A DNA stretch of 64,000 bases, taken from Henningerozyma blattae CBS 6284 (lineage: Eukaryota > Ascomycota > Saccharomycetes > Saccharomycetales > Saccharomycetaceae). The notes under the pieces are model-generated. The model was not told the origin of the DNA. It did not search any database and saw only the letters and a program-made list of their open reading frames with translations. This document shows, in pieces, positions 1 to 10,862 of the stretch. Where the stretch lies: NCBI RefSeq assembly GCF_000315915.1, contig NC_020186.1:1302001-1366000 (forward strand). The letters are read 5' to 3'. The position numbers and the translations under genes were made by a program. Numbering within the stretch: the first letter of the stretch is position 1; every line of letters begins with the position of its first letter.

Positions 1-637
1 GATTAGATGCTGTGTTGTTTTTGATTTCATCTTCCTTCTGTTTTTGCTCATATTCTTTCAAAGATAGTTCTAGAACCTTTTGCAATTCATCATCATTGTC
101 CTCATTTGTGTTTGAAACTGAGTTGGAACTAGTGCCATTAATCGATTTCTTTACTGGTACATTTGGTTTCGATTCTCTGTTATCATTTTTCACTTCATGA
201 ACCAAATCTGGGTAAGTTTTTTTAATCTTTTTATATAAGTCACTCATACCACGTAATGAAGGATCAGATTTAAAAGATTTTGATAATTGTCTTACTGTGA
301 TAATGATTTGTTTTTTTACTATTTTATGAATATTATGGTTGCCCAACATTGTATATAATATGTTTGTAAAGCTTTTATTACTAAATTCTTGTTGAATTCT
401 TGAACCACAATTTTCGGCTAATGAAATAATTAATGTTAAAGTTCTTAATAAAATATTGGCATTTTCTTGGCTTAATCTACTCTGAATTGATTCAATTGCA
501 ATACTTGTGAAATCTTCGGGGTCCTTTCTCACCAAATCACATACATCGAGGATATATTTCCAATTATCGCTCTTTAATTTGGCATCAGTTGCCTTAATAA
601 TACTTTTGCTAATTTTTAATTGATCTGCTGGCCCCAT
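1..637 (-). CDS. HSE1: Hse1, ESCRT-0 subunit (5' part only)
   Basis: Partial gene: the reverse strand from an ATG at 637 stays open to the window edge, giving about 212 N-terminal residues. The start (MGPADQLKIS) is followed by a VHS domain over roughly residues 5-145, with the family sequences WKYILDVCDLV, AENCGSR and DPSLRGMSDLY. Near residues 180-200 there is a ubiquitin-interacting motif (DDELQKVLELSLKEYEQ). The SH3 domain and the Vps27-binding region would lie outside the window. Hse1 forms ESCRT-0 with Vps27 on endosomes and sorts ubiquitinated membrane proteins into multivesicular bodies. It is divergently transcribed from the ceramide synthase gene, as HSE1 (YHL002W) is from LAG1 (YHL003C) in S. 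cerevisiae. Identification is confident from both sequence and position. Confidence 0.93.
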   Translation of the reverse strand, partial: MGPADQLKISKSIIKATDAKLKSDNWKYILDVCDLVRKDPEDFTSIAIESIQSRLSQENANILLRTLTLIISLAENCGSRIQQEFSNKSFTNILYTMLGNHNIHKIVKKQIIITVRQLSKSFKSDPSLRGMSDLYKKIKKTYPDLVHEVKNDNRESKPNVPVKKSINGTSSNSVSNTNEDNDDELQKVLELSLKEYEQKQKEDEIKNNTASN

Positions 638-2886
638 AGTAATTGCAATTATGTTCTATATGCTATATTCTTTTGTTGTACTCCTCCGATCCAATAATGT
701 TTCAAACACCAACTTTCTAAATTTGTAATTTTATATAGATCCAAGTTTATGTCTACTTATTTTATAATAAATTTATCTTTGTAAGATCTATATAACTTTC
801 AACATCTTCTTATAAAATGCTCATTTCTATAAATATATCAAGTTACGACTCCAACTGACAAATAAAGGAGAAACGGGAAATTTGTGAGGAGTGGCGTGTT
901 TTAGGGTTAAAACTCAAACCCTAAAAAGGTCACATGCTAAAAAGGGTTTTACAAAATATAAACATGCTTTATATATTATAGTTAAAGGGAATGAAATCCT
1001 ATCAAAAGAAATTGTTTTATTTTACTAATTTGTTACCAAAAGATATCGTTCCTGACATAATATTTCAAAAAAAGTATTTTTGCTGGGATATATCAATGAG
1101 TAGTGAAGTGTATATTGATAAGAAAAATGTGGCGTGAAAATTAATATTCGGTAAACCAGATACCACTGATTCTTAATTTCTATAATTTTGTCTGATTAGG
1201 TATGATTAGAGGAGGGTTTTATTCACAGGATTAGTTAAAAGTCTGTTGGGGTGTTTGGATTAATAAAATCTTGAATTAAGATCCCAGGAAGCAATTCACA
1301 AATAAGAATCATATAAGTAAATATTTCCTTTGAAAGAAATTAATTTGGTAATTAAATAAAATTGGGCATGATTAAAATGACTGTTTATTACAATCGATGT
1401 AGGCGAAAAATGTATATAATTTGTTCGTGTATATATATACTCTCCATTTCTTCTTATTTTTACTATTATAGCATGTGATTTTGTAATTCAATGTATATTT
1501 CCCAGAAGTAATATTCTAACAGGATTATCCCGCTAGCATTTTTTTTGTTAATTTTTTACTTTTTCAAATAATGAAAACAGCAAAATATTTTAGTTTCATA
1601 CTAAACATGAAAATTAGATCAATTTCGGCATTAGGAAAAAGAACATCAGGTAAAATCAGAACTATTTAGGCAAATAAGATTTACTGTGAACCAAATACGT
1701 CATCCAATAGAAAAAAAAATTAAAAGTCTTTTAATAAAACGTGAGACACGGAATACGGCAAAGGCATTGAAGTAATACTCCTGTGATGCATGAATATTAA
1801 TAATTATCTGCTGGCTTTTGACGCAGTAACCCTCTAAGTACGACACTCCTTAGATTTTTCATTTTGGAAAATTTAATACAGAAATTGAAACCTATTTTCA
1901 TTCCCTCCATCCCTATAGAGTGAAACTTATAGCTCAATTACATCAAATTTCCACTAAGCTTAAGAATATTTAATGTACAGACGGTTTCCAACTCATGATG
2001 GGGTACACCAATAGTATTGTAGAAATATATCTGACTCTTTTTGACTTTTAGGAGGGTATCTTATAGACGTGCTTTAAGGTATCTATATCATTTTAGACTC
2101 CGTTTACTCACTAAAATTAATTAATAACCCCCCCAGCTTGCATCCAGCTAATTTTTTCAAGATTAGCTTCTTTTTCTAAATCTTATAGTTTTTTTACAAT
2201 AATTAATGACACAACGGTTGTTAACTTTGCTATCCCCTTATCTAAATAAGTTAAAATAGTTTTGAAGCTTGTAATAAAAAACACCCAGAATATGGTGTTT
2301 GATTTTTCAATTTATTCCAGATATTTCTATTCTATTTCTTGTCCTGTAAGTGTATTTAAGAATGTGTAAGAATATTTAAGTTTAACAAAGTTAGTGCATT
2401 TAAACAACCTCTTATACAATACAATTAGAAAAATAAGTTTAGTAATTAACACAGTTTAACAAAAGCAATCTAAACTCACCTTAGTGGCACATTGCAATCT
2501 AGAAAAAAGGTAATACTAATTTATAGATCATTTTATCCAAAACCTTTTCAATCAGCAATATAAACCCTAGGGAATAGAAGCGATTAAATATTACTCTCAG
2601 TTACTCCATTAATATTTTTACCGGTTAGAATACTTGTCTAATTTTTGCTTTTTTCGGTTTCTAACTATTGTTACAATTAGGAAAAAACTAAAGCGTATTA
2701 AATTAATTCAATAAACAACATTGAAAAGTTTATTACCTTCTTTTTAAGGGCACGATTGCTGTAGAAGGAACCATTTTTTTCTACCACGAAAACAGAAAAT
2801 ATTTAAATTTAAAACACAAATAACATAAAAAATAATTAGTATATTAGTTTTTGAAGTTCAAAATATTTAAAAGCTTTAACCCCTAA
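638..2886. other. Long divergent intergenic region HSE1-LAG1
   Basis: About 2.2 kb without a credible gene. It is AT-rich, with short A/T tracts and one run of seven C near 2128-2134. I see no tRNA boxes, LTR ends or conserved coding frame. It should hold both promoters. Nothing else can be supported. Confidence 0.5.
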
Positions 2887-4635
2887 ATGCTAGATAATAC
2901 TAACAGTCCAATGGCGTCAAATACAAGCCTAAGCAACAAAACTGAAAAAAAACAAAAAAAACACAAAGTTATACCAATAGAAAATGATAAAACAAGCAGT
3001 ACAAATTTAACAAAAGCTGCTAGCAATGTTTTTTTAAAAAATTCTGAGGAACAGCTCCTTTCAAGAAGATCTGCCGTTATAAACCCTATTTTAAACCAAA
3101 AAGCTAGTAATTTATTAATTAATGTAACTCAAGAAGTTTTGAATAATGAGAAAAGAATTGACAATTCAGTACCAGGGAATACCAGTCAAGAACAGCCTGA
3201 AATTCTTAAGAGTAGTCACAATGGACAGTGGTCAGGCACAACATCAGTGGAAACAAGTTTGAACCCGGACTCTAATATCTTGGAAAATAGACATCCTACA
3301 AGTCCAAGTAAAACATCAAACTCTAAGTCAGGTAATACAAGTAGTAGGCTTTCCATGGTTGGAGCAAGAATACGGTCAGGTTCATCAGTTGGTAAGATCC
3401 ACCTAGGTGACACAAATGTTCATTCTTTAGGTACTATGGGTACAACAAAGGCCTCAAGATCAGCTTCTCAAGCAAGACTTAAAGTAATAAAATCCAAATC
3501 TAAAACGAAATTGGACACATTAAAAAAAGTATGGGTTTATTATAGAGAACTAGGATATCAAAATACCTGGCTAAATCCTCTTTTGATTTTATTTTTCGTT
3601 TATTCGACTTATTTTTATTTAAATGATTATACAGAAAAAAATCCATTGCACAAATTCATCAGAATTTCATATTATATTAAAAATACAAACTGCTGCAAAA
3701 AAGGTTTTAATGATCTTTGCTTTATATTCTTTCATATGATTGTTTTCACCTTCTTAAGAGAATTTATAATGGAAATTATAATTAAGCCATTAACAAAACA
3801 GTTAAGAATGCAGTCACAGCATAAGATTGAAAGAACAATGGAACAAGCTTACAGTGTTGTTTACTATTCTTTTTCTGCTCCCGCTGGAATGCTATTAATG
3901 TATAATTCACCTTTATGGTTCTTTAATACAACAGAAATGTATCGAACTTACCCTGATATTATTATTAGTAGCCAAGTCAAATGGTACTATTTATTACAGG
4001 CATCATTTTGGTCCCAGCAAGCTGCTGTGTTAGTATTGCAATTAGAAAAACCAAGAAAAGATCAAAATGAAATGATTTACCATCACATAGTTACATTAAC
4101 ATTAATTTTATCTTCTTACATGTTTCATTATACAAAAATGGGACTAGAAATTTATGCATCAATGGATATTTCTGATCTTCTTTTGGCAACTTCAAAGACT
4201 CTAAATTATTTAGAGTTTGCCTACACTCCAGTTGTTTTTGCATTATTCGTAATTTCGTGGATTTACTGTCGCCATTATATTAATGCAAAGATTTTATGGT
4301 CAGTTTTAACTGAATATCGGACTGTGGGTAACTATACTCTAAACTATGCCACACAACAATATAAGTGCTACATTTCTTTACCAATAGTATTCACTTTAAT
4401 TTTTGCATTACAACTAGTTAATTTATATTGGCTACATTTGATTTTTAAGGTCTTATACAGAGTAATTTTTGAAGGTATTCAAGAGGATAATAGATCTGAA
4501 CATTCTTCAAACGAATATACTGAGCAGTTAACTGATGCCTCATCAATTACTACTCGTGAAACCACATTGTTCGATGAACAGGATAATAAATACACCGAAA
4601 AGAAAACCCTTCCTAAAATTGAAATTAATAACTAG
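2887..4635 (+). CDS. LAG1: Ceramide synthase catalytic subunit (Lag1/Lac1 type)
   Basis: Multi-pass ER enzyme joining a very-long-chain acyl-CoA to a sphingoid base. The C-terminal ~400 residues follow the TLC (TRAM-Lag1-CLN8) fold. The catalytic di-histidine is at H399-H400 in HHIVTLTLILSSYMFHYTKM, followed by DISDLLLATSKTLNYL and GNYTLNYATQQYKC, as in S. cerevisiae Lag1 and Lac1. A conserved N-terminal patch (SSVGKIHLGDT), preceded by RIRSGS, matches the region of Lag1/Lac1 phosphorylated by Ypk1. The open frame gives 582 residues against about 411-418 in S. cerevisiae. The extra ~155 residues are Ser/Asn/Lys-rich. M157 (base 3355), just before the conserved patch, would give a family-length protein, so the start is uncertain. 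The neighbours HSE1 (LAG1 side) and MRT4 (LAC1 side) make it the unduplicated equivalent of both paralogues. Confidence 0.93.
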   Translation: MLDNTNSPMASNTSLSNKTEKKQKKHKVIPIENDKTSSTNLTKAASNVFLKNSEEQLLSRRSAVINPILNQKASNLLINVTQEVLNNEKRIDNSVPGNTSQEQPEILKSSHNGQWSGTTSVETSLNPDSNILENRHPTSPSKTSNSKSGNTSSRLSMVGARIRSGSSVGKIHLGDTNVHSLGTMGTTKASRSASQARLKVIKSKSKTKLDTLKKVWVYYRELGYQNTWLNPLLILFFVYSTYFYLNDYTEKNPLHKFIRISYYIKNTNCCKKGFNDLCFIFFHMIVFTFLREFIMEIIIKPLTKQLRMQSQHKIERTMEQAYSVVYYSFSAPAGMLLMYNSPLWFFNTTEMYRTYPDIIISSQVKWYYLLQASFWSQQAAVLVLQLEKPRKDQNEMIYHHIVTLTLILSSYMFHYTKMGLEIYASMDISDLLLATSKTLNYLEFAYTPVVFALFVISWIYCRHYINAKILWSVLTEYRTVGNYTLNYATQQYKCYISLPIVFTLIFALQLVNLYWLHLIFKVLYRVIFEGIQEDNRSEHSSNEYTEQLTDASSITTRETTLFDEQDNKYTEKKTLPKIEINN

Positions 4636-5228
4636 AGATTAAAAAAAATTCATTACGTAAAATATCCTAAACTATTTTAATCTTCCTGCTAGTTCAATTG
4701 ATATATTTATGCCACGGTAAGCTATTACGCTTCTTTCAATTGGCAGATATTCAAATAATAATAAGAAAAATCTTTAATACAAATTTATCGTAATATTGAT
4801 TTATCCCATTTTCATTAGCTTAGCAAGAAAACGCCAACTATATATCAAAATCTTCTATGAAGCTAATATTTGTTTTACTATTGCCATTTATACAAATATT
4901 AAAATCACGAATTGTTTGATAAAATCAAAATCTTAAACCACCATCCAGTAGAAAACTATTGATCGGTGGGTTAAAGAAATTTCTAATGTAGGGTGATAAA
5001 ATTATGAACTTAATATAATAAAATCAATGGTTATAAATTAATATATATAAATATATATGTAAGTATGAATTTTATAATTAAGTCAATATTTAATTTATAG
5101 CATTAATGATTGTAATTGTGGTTATAGTATACAAAATAAGTAATGTGAAAAAAAAATTAATAACAAACGAAGATAATGTTTTAAACTGCAATAACAGAAT
5201 GAGTGATATATGCAACGCTATTGAATGC
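4636..5228. other. Convergent 3' intergenic region LAG1/MRT4
   Basis: About 590 bases between two converging stop codons. It is AT-rich, with a TA-rich patch near 5040-5060. Small open frames on both strands here have no recognisable product. It presumably contains both polyadenylation regions. Confidence 0.5.
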
Positions 5229-5948
5229 TTAATCTTCTTCAGTGATATTAATATCAACCTCGATAACTTCAGAGGTATCATTATTGTAAAAGCTGGAAAC
5301 CTTAACTTTAAATTCGGACTCAGCAATACCAAATTGCTTTAAAATTAGAGCTTTACGGACATCCAACTTTTCACCCTTTTCACAAACCTTGTATGGAGAA
5401 TCAATAGTGATCTTACCCTTAACAATTTTTGTTGGAATTTCGAATTTATTTCTTAAAGTTGGTTCTAAGGAATGGACCATTGGTAAATCATCTTCAATTG
5501 GTATTTGACCACCACGAGAATATATAATACCTGCAGGTAATTCAAATGTTATTGGAGATCTGGAATTTGGTCTTGAAAAATCTTTACGGCTGTATGATTT
5601 AAAATAATCTTTGACAGTATCAACTTCTTCATCAGTAAATAATAGACCCGTGACACCGCTACATGTTTGACTTAATCTAAATAGATTATCCTTATATTCA
5701 TCTTCTCTTCTTGTACCTAAGGCTTTTTGCAAAACTTTTCTCTTACCTAAAATTAATTTTGAGCCAGTCCAAGCACTTCTAATTTCTTGTAATACTGGAG
5801 TTCTAACGTCATCTAAATGTAAAACCCAAACGTATTTGAATGTATCCAAGGCTTCTCTAATTTCATCGAAGATTCTTTCTTTATTTTCTCTACCTTTTTT
5901 ATCAGTTTGAGCTAGAGTAACCAACTTAGAACGCTTAGATCTTGGCAT
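5229..5948 (-). CDS. MRT4: Mrt4, ribosome assembly factor (P0-like)
   Basis: 239 residues, close to the 236 of the yeast protein. It opens with MPRSKRSKLVTLAQTDKKGR and has the L10/P0-like fold with the Mrt4 features LDDVRTPVLQEIRSAW, GKRKVLQKALG, FELPAGIIYSRGGQIP and KPTIV-like PTKIVKGKI. It lacks the acidic P-protein tail of P0. Mrt4 sits on nuclear pre-60S particles in the place later taken by P0 and is exchanged through Yvh1. Two PAC elements and an RRPE lie 100-155 bases upstream, the usual promoter signature of ribosome-biogenesis genes. In S. cerevisiae MRT4 (YKL009W) is adjacent to LAC1 (YKL008C) in the same convergent arrangement. Confidence 0.95.
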   Translation of the reverse strand: MPRSKRSKLVTLAQTDKKGRENKERIFDEIREALDTFKYVWVLHLDDVRTPVLQEIRSAWTGSKLILGKRKVLQKALGTRREDEYKDNLFRLSQTCSGVTGLLFTDEEVDTVKDYFKSYSRKDFSRPNSRSPITFELPAGIIYSRGGQIPIEDDLPMVHSLEPTLRNKFEIPTKIVKGKITIDSPYKVCEKGEKLDVRKALILKQFGIAESEFKVKVSSFYNNDTSEVIEVDINITEED

Positions 5949-6048
5949 GACTATTATAAAAGTATTGTTGACTTATATTTCTATATGACTTAAAGGAGCC
6001 GTTATAAAAACTGCTGAGCAATTTTATGTTTTAATAAATCTTCTAATT

Positions 6049-6103
6049 CGATGAGCACAAATAATTTTTTTGCGATGAGCTTGAAACTTTCTTAAAATTT
6101 TTC
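6049..6103 (-). promoter_or_regulatory. PAC and RRPE elements of the MRT4 promoter
   Basis: PAC-type motifs CGATGAGC (6049-6056) and GCGATGAGCT (6072-6081), with an RRPE-type AAAATTTTTC (6094-6103; reverse complement GAAAAATTTT). All lie 100-155 bases upstream of the MRT4 start. This combination marks ribosome-biogenesis genes in Saccharomycetaceae (Dot6/Tod6 and Stb3 binding). Motif matches were made by eye. Confidence 0.75.
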
Positions 6104-6141
6104 GCCAAACAGCTAAGCTGGGAAAAACTATAAACTATTTT

Positions 6142-6149
6142 CACGTGAT
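6142..6149 (-). promoter_or_regulatory. Cbf1-type octamer (ATCACGTG on -)
   Basis: CACGTGAT on the + strand, matching the RTCACRTG recognition sequence of Cbf1. It lies about 195 bases upstream of MRT4. No AT-rich CDEII-like stretch followed by a CCG-containing CDEIII is attached, so it is a promoter site and not a centromere element. Confidence 0.45.
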
Positions 6150-6240
6150 AATAAATTTATTCGAAAATGGTATAATCTCAATCGGTTATTTGTTGAACTG
6201 AATATTATTTGACACTTGCCACATGTAGTGCAATTCTCAA

Positions 6241-6264
6241 TATATATATATATATATATATATA
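6241..6264. repeat. (TA)12 microsatellite
   Basis: Twelve uninterrupted TA units in the MRT4-MIF2 intergenic region. Confidence 0.95.
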
Positions 6265-6497
6265 CAAGCTACACAATGCATTTTATTGTAAATGAACTTT
6301 TCAAATTTATACATGTATACCTTTAATAGGGAAGTAGTGAAATATTTAAACTTGAGTATCAAAATGATTTTGCCTAGACTTATCATCATCTAAGCTTCTA
6401 TTCCAGTCATTAGTTAAAATATTTAAATTATTATGGTAGGTATAGTCTCTTTTTATACCATAATTATCTATATATTTCTAAGTGTTGTAAAAATATT

Positions 6498-9056
6498 CTA
6501 AGAACCAATGTCCGTCATGCTCATGGAAGTTAATGATTGATTAATTGGTAAATTTTTGATTCGTGATATATTTGGCGATGACAGTATATTATCAACAATT
6601 TTATTACTTGCTAGAATACTAGCATTAGAGTTTACATCACTACCATCTACATGTCCTCCTTCGACTTCCATTGATGATACATTGATATCAGCCCCTTGTT
6701 CCATTTTAATAAAGGGCGCTTGTTCATCTGGTACTTGCTTGATACTATGATCTTCGATAGTGGTTGAGTGATTGTTGCCAATTTTAAAATCAAATTGGTC
6801 ATCATCATCATTATTAGATACCTTTGAGATATCTTCATTCTGAGAAACTATATTAGCATTAGTAAAACTTGTTTGCTCATTAATCAGTATATCATTGTTA
6901 ATACTAACTTGAACAAAGTACATTTTAACTTCATTATTTCCCTTATTTTTAAAAGAGTAATTATTGAAGATTGGTATTTGAAATGAAGATCCTTCAATAA
7001 CAATAAAAGTTTTTTCATTTAATATTACTTCTAACACACCTTGAATCACATGAAAGTTCATAAATGTATGATCTGAATCGGTCATATTTTTTTTACCTCC
7101 TACTGGAATTTTAATAATCCCACTTGCAAATAGATCTTTATATTTCTCAGACATAATTTGTAATGAAAATTCTTCATCACCATGCTTAAAGGTTTTTTCC
7201 TTTAAGTTTGAATTGGCACTAAATGCAATAATTTCTTTATCATCTATATCTGTATCATCTTGTGAATTTACCGAGCTATTTTGTAAAACACCTGTTTTGA
7301 TCCATTTTGCCTCTTCAATAGATCCAGATTTGATTTCAGATAACAATTTTTCATTAATATCCTTTGAAGTCTCAGTAGAAGTGGAAATATTTTTTGGCTT
7401 GGGTGGCCTTCCTCTCTTTCTCATACCTTTAGGCCGATCAGAACTAAAATTTTCCACACGATGCTTTAAGTCCAATCTTTTTTTACTGTTTTGAACTCTT
7501 CTTTTTGTTGATTCTTGAAAATTTTCATCAAAATCTTCTTCAGTGGGCTCATATGTTATTATTTTTTCAATATCTAATACTGGAGCTTTAGATTTTCTAG
7601 TGTATACAACTTTTTCATTTCTCCAATAATCCAATGGTGCTATTTTGATTCTTTTAGATTTACGTAACCCAGTTTTGATATCAAAGTTACTATCAGTAAG
7701 TAAATTTTGAGTTGAACTATCATTATTTGATCTTGCTCTTGTTGCTGCCATTAAGGATGATTGCTTTTTTATAAATTTTAACATCTTCAGCATCTTCATA
7801 TTTTTTTCAGCATCTTCTAATTGTTCATGTGTGGGTTTTTGATTATCTTCATAGTCATCGTCATCAGATGAGGAAGAGGAAGATAAACCAGCAGTTTCCA
7901 TATCTATATAGTCTTCATCTTCCTCACTAACTAATTCGAATCCATCTTCCTTTTTATCTAAATCATCAATATGTTTACGAATTTCTTCTTCATCAATTTC
8001 ATGATCTTCATATTCAATAGTTGTAATTTCATCTTCCCCCTCAGCAATATTCTTATTTCTATCAATTTCATCGATTAATTGATGATTTGAGCTCTCAATA
8101 AATCTCTTTGGATTATTTGTTTCTACAAATAATTCTTCTTGTTCTTTCAAAAAAACTAGAATCTGCAATTTCCAAATTTTTTTGTATATTAGTCTTTTTT
8201 TTATCTTTGCTAAAGTTATTAAAATCAATGGAAGCTGTGTAGTTTTTTTTGGAAGTATGAATGATTCTTCATTATTTATAAAAGGACTATTGTTATCAAT
8301 AGGGGCTGGTATTATATCATCTAATGGTAAGTCAGACTGAGGCCCATCACCATGATCGCCATAGGGTTGGTATTGTGATATATTATTATTAGGAGATATA
8401 TTAGTCGATGGTTGCAAATTAGGAATGTTATTATTTAAAGTATTAAGCTGGTTTTGATTTGAATCTTGGGTATAATAATTGGGGGTATTAATTACATTTT
8501 GTGGAATATTTGAAGTTCTATAATTTTTAAATAAGGTTGAGGACGCATTTTTAGGTAATATATGCTTCTGGGTTTGGTTATTGTTTGTAGACCTTTGTAG
8601 AAAGACTTGAGATTGAGGAGGTGTGATTGTCATATTACCACTAGTTGGAATTACGTCATTATCCAGATTATGAGCATTCTCTATATTAGTATTATCATTA
8701 TAGTTGATTTGAACATCAGTTGCAGAACTTAAATTATCAATGATAAAGGAATTTGACATTCGTGAGTGACGACGATTTTTGATATTTGAATTTCTTACAT
8801 TATTATTATTCAAAGCAGATGATACTCTATTAGGTTCCGGCTGTCTACTGTTATTGTTGGTATTAGTATTGTTATTATTAAGAGAACTAAATATATTAGA
8901 ACCTGAAGTTGTATCATCATATGCATTTTCTTGGTCGTCCTCATCATCATTAAAGAAATCGTCAACATTTTCCATGCTATACTCATCCTTCGAAATCTTT
9001 CTTCTGATTGTGAGGCCGATTTTCCTTGATCTTGTACCTAAGTTAAAGAGTTCCAT
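6498..9056 (-). CDS. MIF2: Mif2, inner kinetochore CENP-C protein
   Basis: Binds the centromeric Cse4 nucleosome and recruits the Mtw1 complex. The N-terminus (DEYSMENVDDFF) matches the Mtw1-binding end of yeast Mif2. The CENP-C signature motif lies near residues 465-485 (RKSKRIKIAPLDYWRNEKVV, with W478 and R479). An AT-hook-like KRGRPPKPK follows. A cupin dimerisation domain lies near 650-735 (FMNFHVIQGVLEV ... GSSFQIPIFNNYSF). At 852 residues it is much longer than the 549-residue S. cerevisiae protein, mostly through Asn-rich and acidic disordered sequence. A hydrophobic stretch encoded by 8156-8242 looks misframed: it is bounded by an 8-base and a 7-base homopolymer, and the adjacent frame reads as a typical polar Mif2 linker. 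In S. cerevisiae MIF2 is YKL089W, close to BUD2, as here. Confidence 0.93.
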   Translation of the reverse strand: MELFNLGTRSRKIGLTIRRKISKDEYSMENVDDFFNDDEDDQENAYDDTTSGSNIFSSLNNNNTNTNNNSRQPEPNRVSSALNNNNVRNSNIKNRRHSRMSNSFIIDNLSSATDVQINYNDNTNIENAHNLDNDVIPTSGNMTITPPQSQVFLQRSTNNNQTQKHILPKNASSTLFKNYRTSNIPQNVINTPNYYTQDSNQNQLNTLNNNIPNLQPSTNISPNNNISQYQPYGDHGDGPQSDLPLDDIIPAPIDNNSPFINNEESFILPKKTTQLPLILITLAKIKKRLIYKKIWKLQILVFLKEQEELFVETNNPKRFIESSNHQLIDEIDRNKNIAEGEDEITTIEYEDHEIDEEEIRKHIDDLDKKEDGFELVSEEDEDYIDMETAGLSSSSSSDDDDYEDNQKPTHEQLEDAEKNMKMLKMLKFIKKQSSLMAATRARSNNDSSTQNLLTDSNFDIKTGLRKSKRIKIAPLDYWRNEKVVYTRKSKAPVLDIEKIITYEPTEEDFDENFQESTKRRVQNSKKRLDLKHRVENFSSDRPKGMRKRGRPPKPKNISTSTETSKDINEKLLSEIKSGSIEEAKWIKTGVLQNSSVNSQDDTDIDDKEIIAFSANSNLKEKTFKHGDEEFSLQIMSEKYKDLFASGIIKIPVGGKKNMTDSDHTFMNFHVIQGVLEVILNEKTFIVIEGSSFQIPIFNNYSFKNKGNNEVKMYFVQVSINNDILINEQTSFTNANIVSQNEDISKVSNNDDDDQFDFKIGNNHSTTIEDHSIKQVPDEQAPFIKMEQGADINVSSMEVEGGHVDGSDVNSNASILASNKIVDNILSSPNISRIKNLPINQSLTSMSMTDIGS

Positions 9057-9417
9057 TTTACTTGACAGATTCTCAGCTATTCTATGGCTTACAATTATAT
9101 ATAACTAATGCATTATTTATTATAATTTTTTTGTCATATTTGATGCTTAAAGGCATTATTACATTATTGATAATGGTATGTGGTCGGCTAATTACATGAC
9201 GCGAAAAACAACTTAGAAAAAACACGAAAATTTAAGATATCAAAAACAAACAAACAAATACTATGATTATGCTGATATATGCAGTTTCTAGATCTTATAA
9301 TAGATAAAATCCATTTAAACAAGATGAATAGTTTTGCATTTTCTTTTTTTCAAACAAAGAAACAAGCAACTACTTTGTACTTTTTGCAGTCACATATTAT
9401 GGGAGATCTTGAATATT

Positions 9418-9424
9418 CGGGTAA
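9418..9424. promoter_or_regulatory. Reb1-type site upstream of MIF2
   Basis: CGGGTAA about 360 bases upstream of the MIF2 start. The core matches TTACCCG on the other strand; distance is greater than for the other three sites in this window. Confidence 0.35.
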
Positions 9425-10862
9425 TGTTGAAAATATCCAGTAAAAATTGTATTACTTTTCTTGCAAGAAGAATCAGTTTAGAGGTTATCTTTTAATTTTA
9501 TCTGGTAATTAGGAATTTTATTATTTCTTTCTCATCAAAACTTAATTTCTATATTTTTTAGCTTAATTTCTTAAAATGAAAATAAGGAATAAATCCCAAA
9601 GACCCTTAGAGTAACAAACCAAATAAATCTATGTTAATTTACAAGAGTCTCTGAGTGCAGTTTCTATATGATATATAGAACGATTTATTGTCTCTAATCG
9701 AATTTATTACTACCATAATCTAAGCTTATTAAGTCTCCTACTGGATTCTCAATAAAGTATAATTTTAGTATTGAGTGATATTTTTACAGAATCTATTCAT
9801 TATATAAATTTATATATATATAAAATGCACTGAGCACGGTGTAGTTATATTTAAAAGGATATACAAAATCCTAATAATAACTAATAAAAAAGAGATATAG
9901 ATATAGATATAAATTATCAACTTAATAAAATTCAAAAATATATGAAAATGACCTTAGACAATATGATATCTTTCTAGCACATCTATATCATATCTAAAGA
10001 TAACATAGGGTGCACCAGAATATATAGTGAATTTATTTTGCTTTCTACTTATTATTTTTGCAACATCTGCGAAATGTAGCAATGTTCATAGTGAGATTTG
10101 TAGTGCTGTGATTTGTAATCCCCTATGAGATAATGAGATATCGAATCACAAAATGCTACCTAAACAAGTACCATCTTCAGATTGTTTAATTCTAGTGGGT
10201 CAAGACGACATGTTTCCTAATTAAATTGTATGCCATGTCATTATTGATTTCCCCCATAATTCAAATACTGAATTTGTGAAAATTTGTGAAAAAAACAAAC
10301 TTCAAAACAACTGATACAATATTAATAATTTTCATTTTCAAAATAGTCCAAACCACATTTGTGGATAAAAATAAAAATGCAAGGCATATTTTCCTTTCTA
10401 TCTTAAATGCTCCAATAATTGGATCTTACTATATTTCCTTATGTAGTTGGTACTATGCTGTAGGATAGCTGGTGCACAACCTATGACATATGATTCTTTT
10501 GAACATTAGTCTTGAGGAGCTTAGAATCCGAAATAGATACCACTAAAATGGGCTTCCTATCAAATGAATTGCTAATTTTATTGAACTGTTTCAATGAGAT
10601 AAATACAGAGTCATCTATTTTACCTACCATATACATTTTAATCTCTTTACCTTTTACATTGTTTTCTTCTGGCTATTACTATTAATAACTTCTTGTCCTC
10701 TTTAAATACCCCCCCTCCCCGACTTAAAAAGTATAAATGATATCCTTCTGACCCACATAGTCTACTCTACTATATATCCGTATTATCTACCTCTTACTAT
10801 TTTCAATATTACCCTAGATATTACTGACACTTATTTGCAGACGCCAAACACCTCCAGCACTG

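Larger units (their letters stand above)
5949..6497. other. MRT4 promoter / MIF2 3' region with (TA)12
   Basis: About 550 bases. Apart from the PAC/RRPE cluster and the Cbf1-type octamer, it holds a perfect (TA)12 microsatellite at 6241-6264. This is also the point where the gene order jumps from a YKL009 neighbourhood to a YKL089 neighbourhood. No tRNA or LTR is seen at the junction. Confidence 0.55.

Noticed and set aside
2120..2140. C7 run near 2128 and C-rich patch near 10711 as a repeat family
   Set aside because: The two are short and not otherwise similar; they may be independent stress-response-element-like patches.
640..2886. Transposon or solo LTR in the long HSE1-LAG1 interval
   Set aside because: No TG...CA-bounded element, target duplication, tRNA neighbour or coding remnant is visible.
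5090..5342. Overlapping 78-80 codon frames on both strands at the 3' end of MRT4
   Set aside because: They overlap the MRT4 coding end in other frames and have no recognisable product; shadows of the real gene.
10286..10468. 60-codon frame in the MIF2-SEC14 interval
   Set aside because: No similarity to Cue2 or any other family I know; composition is that of random AT-rich DNA.
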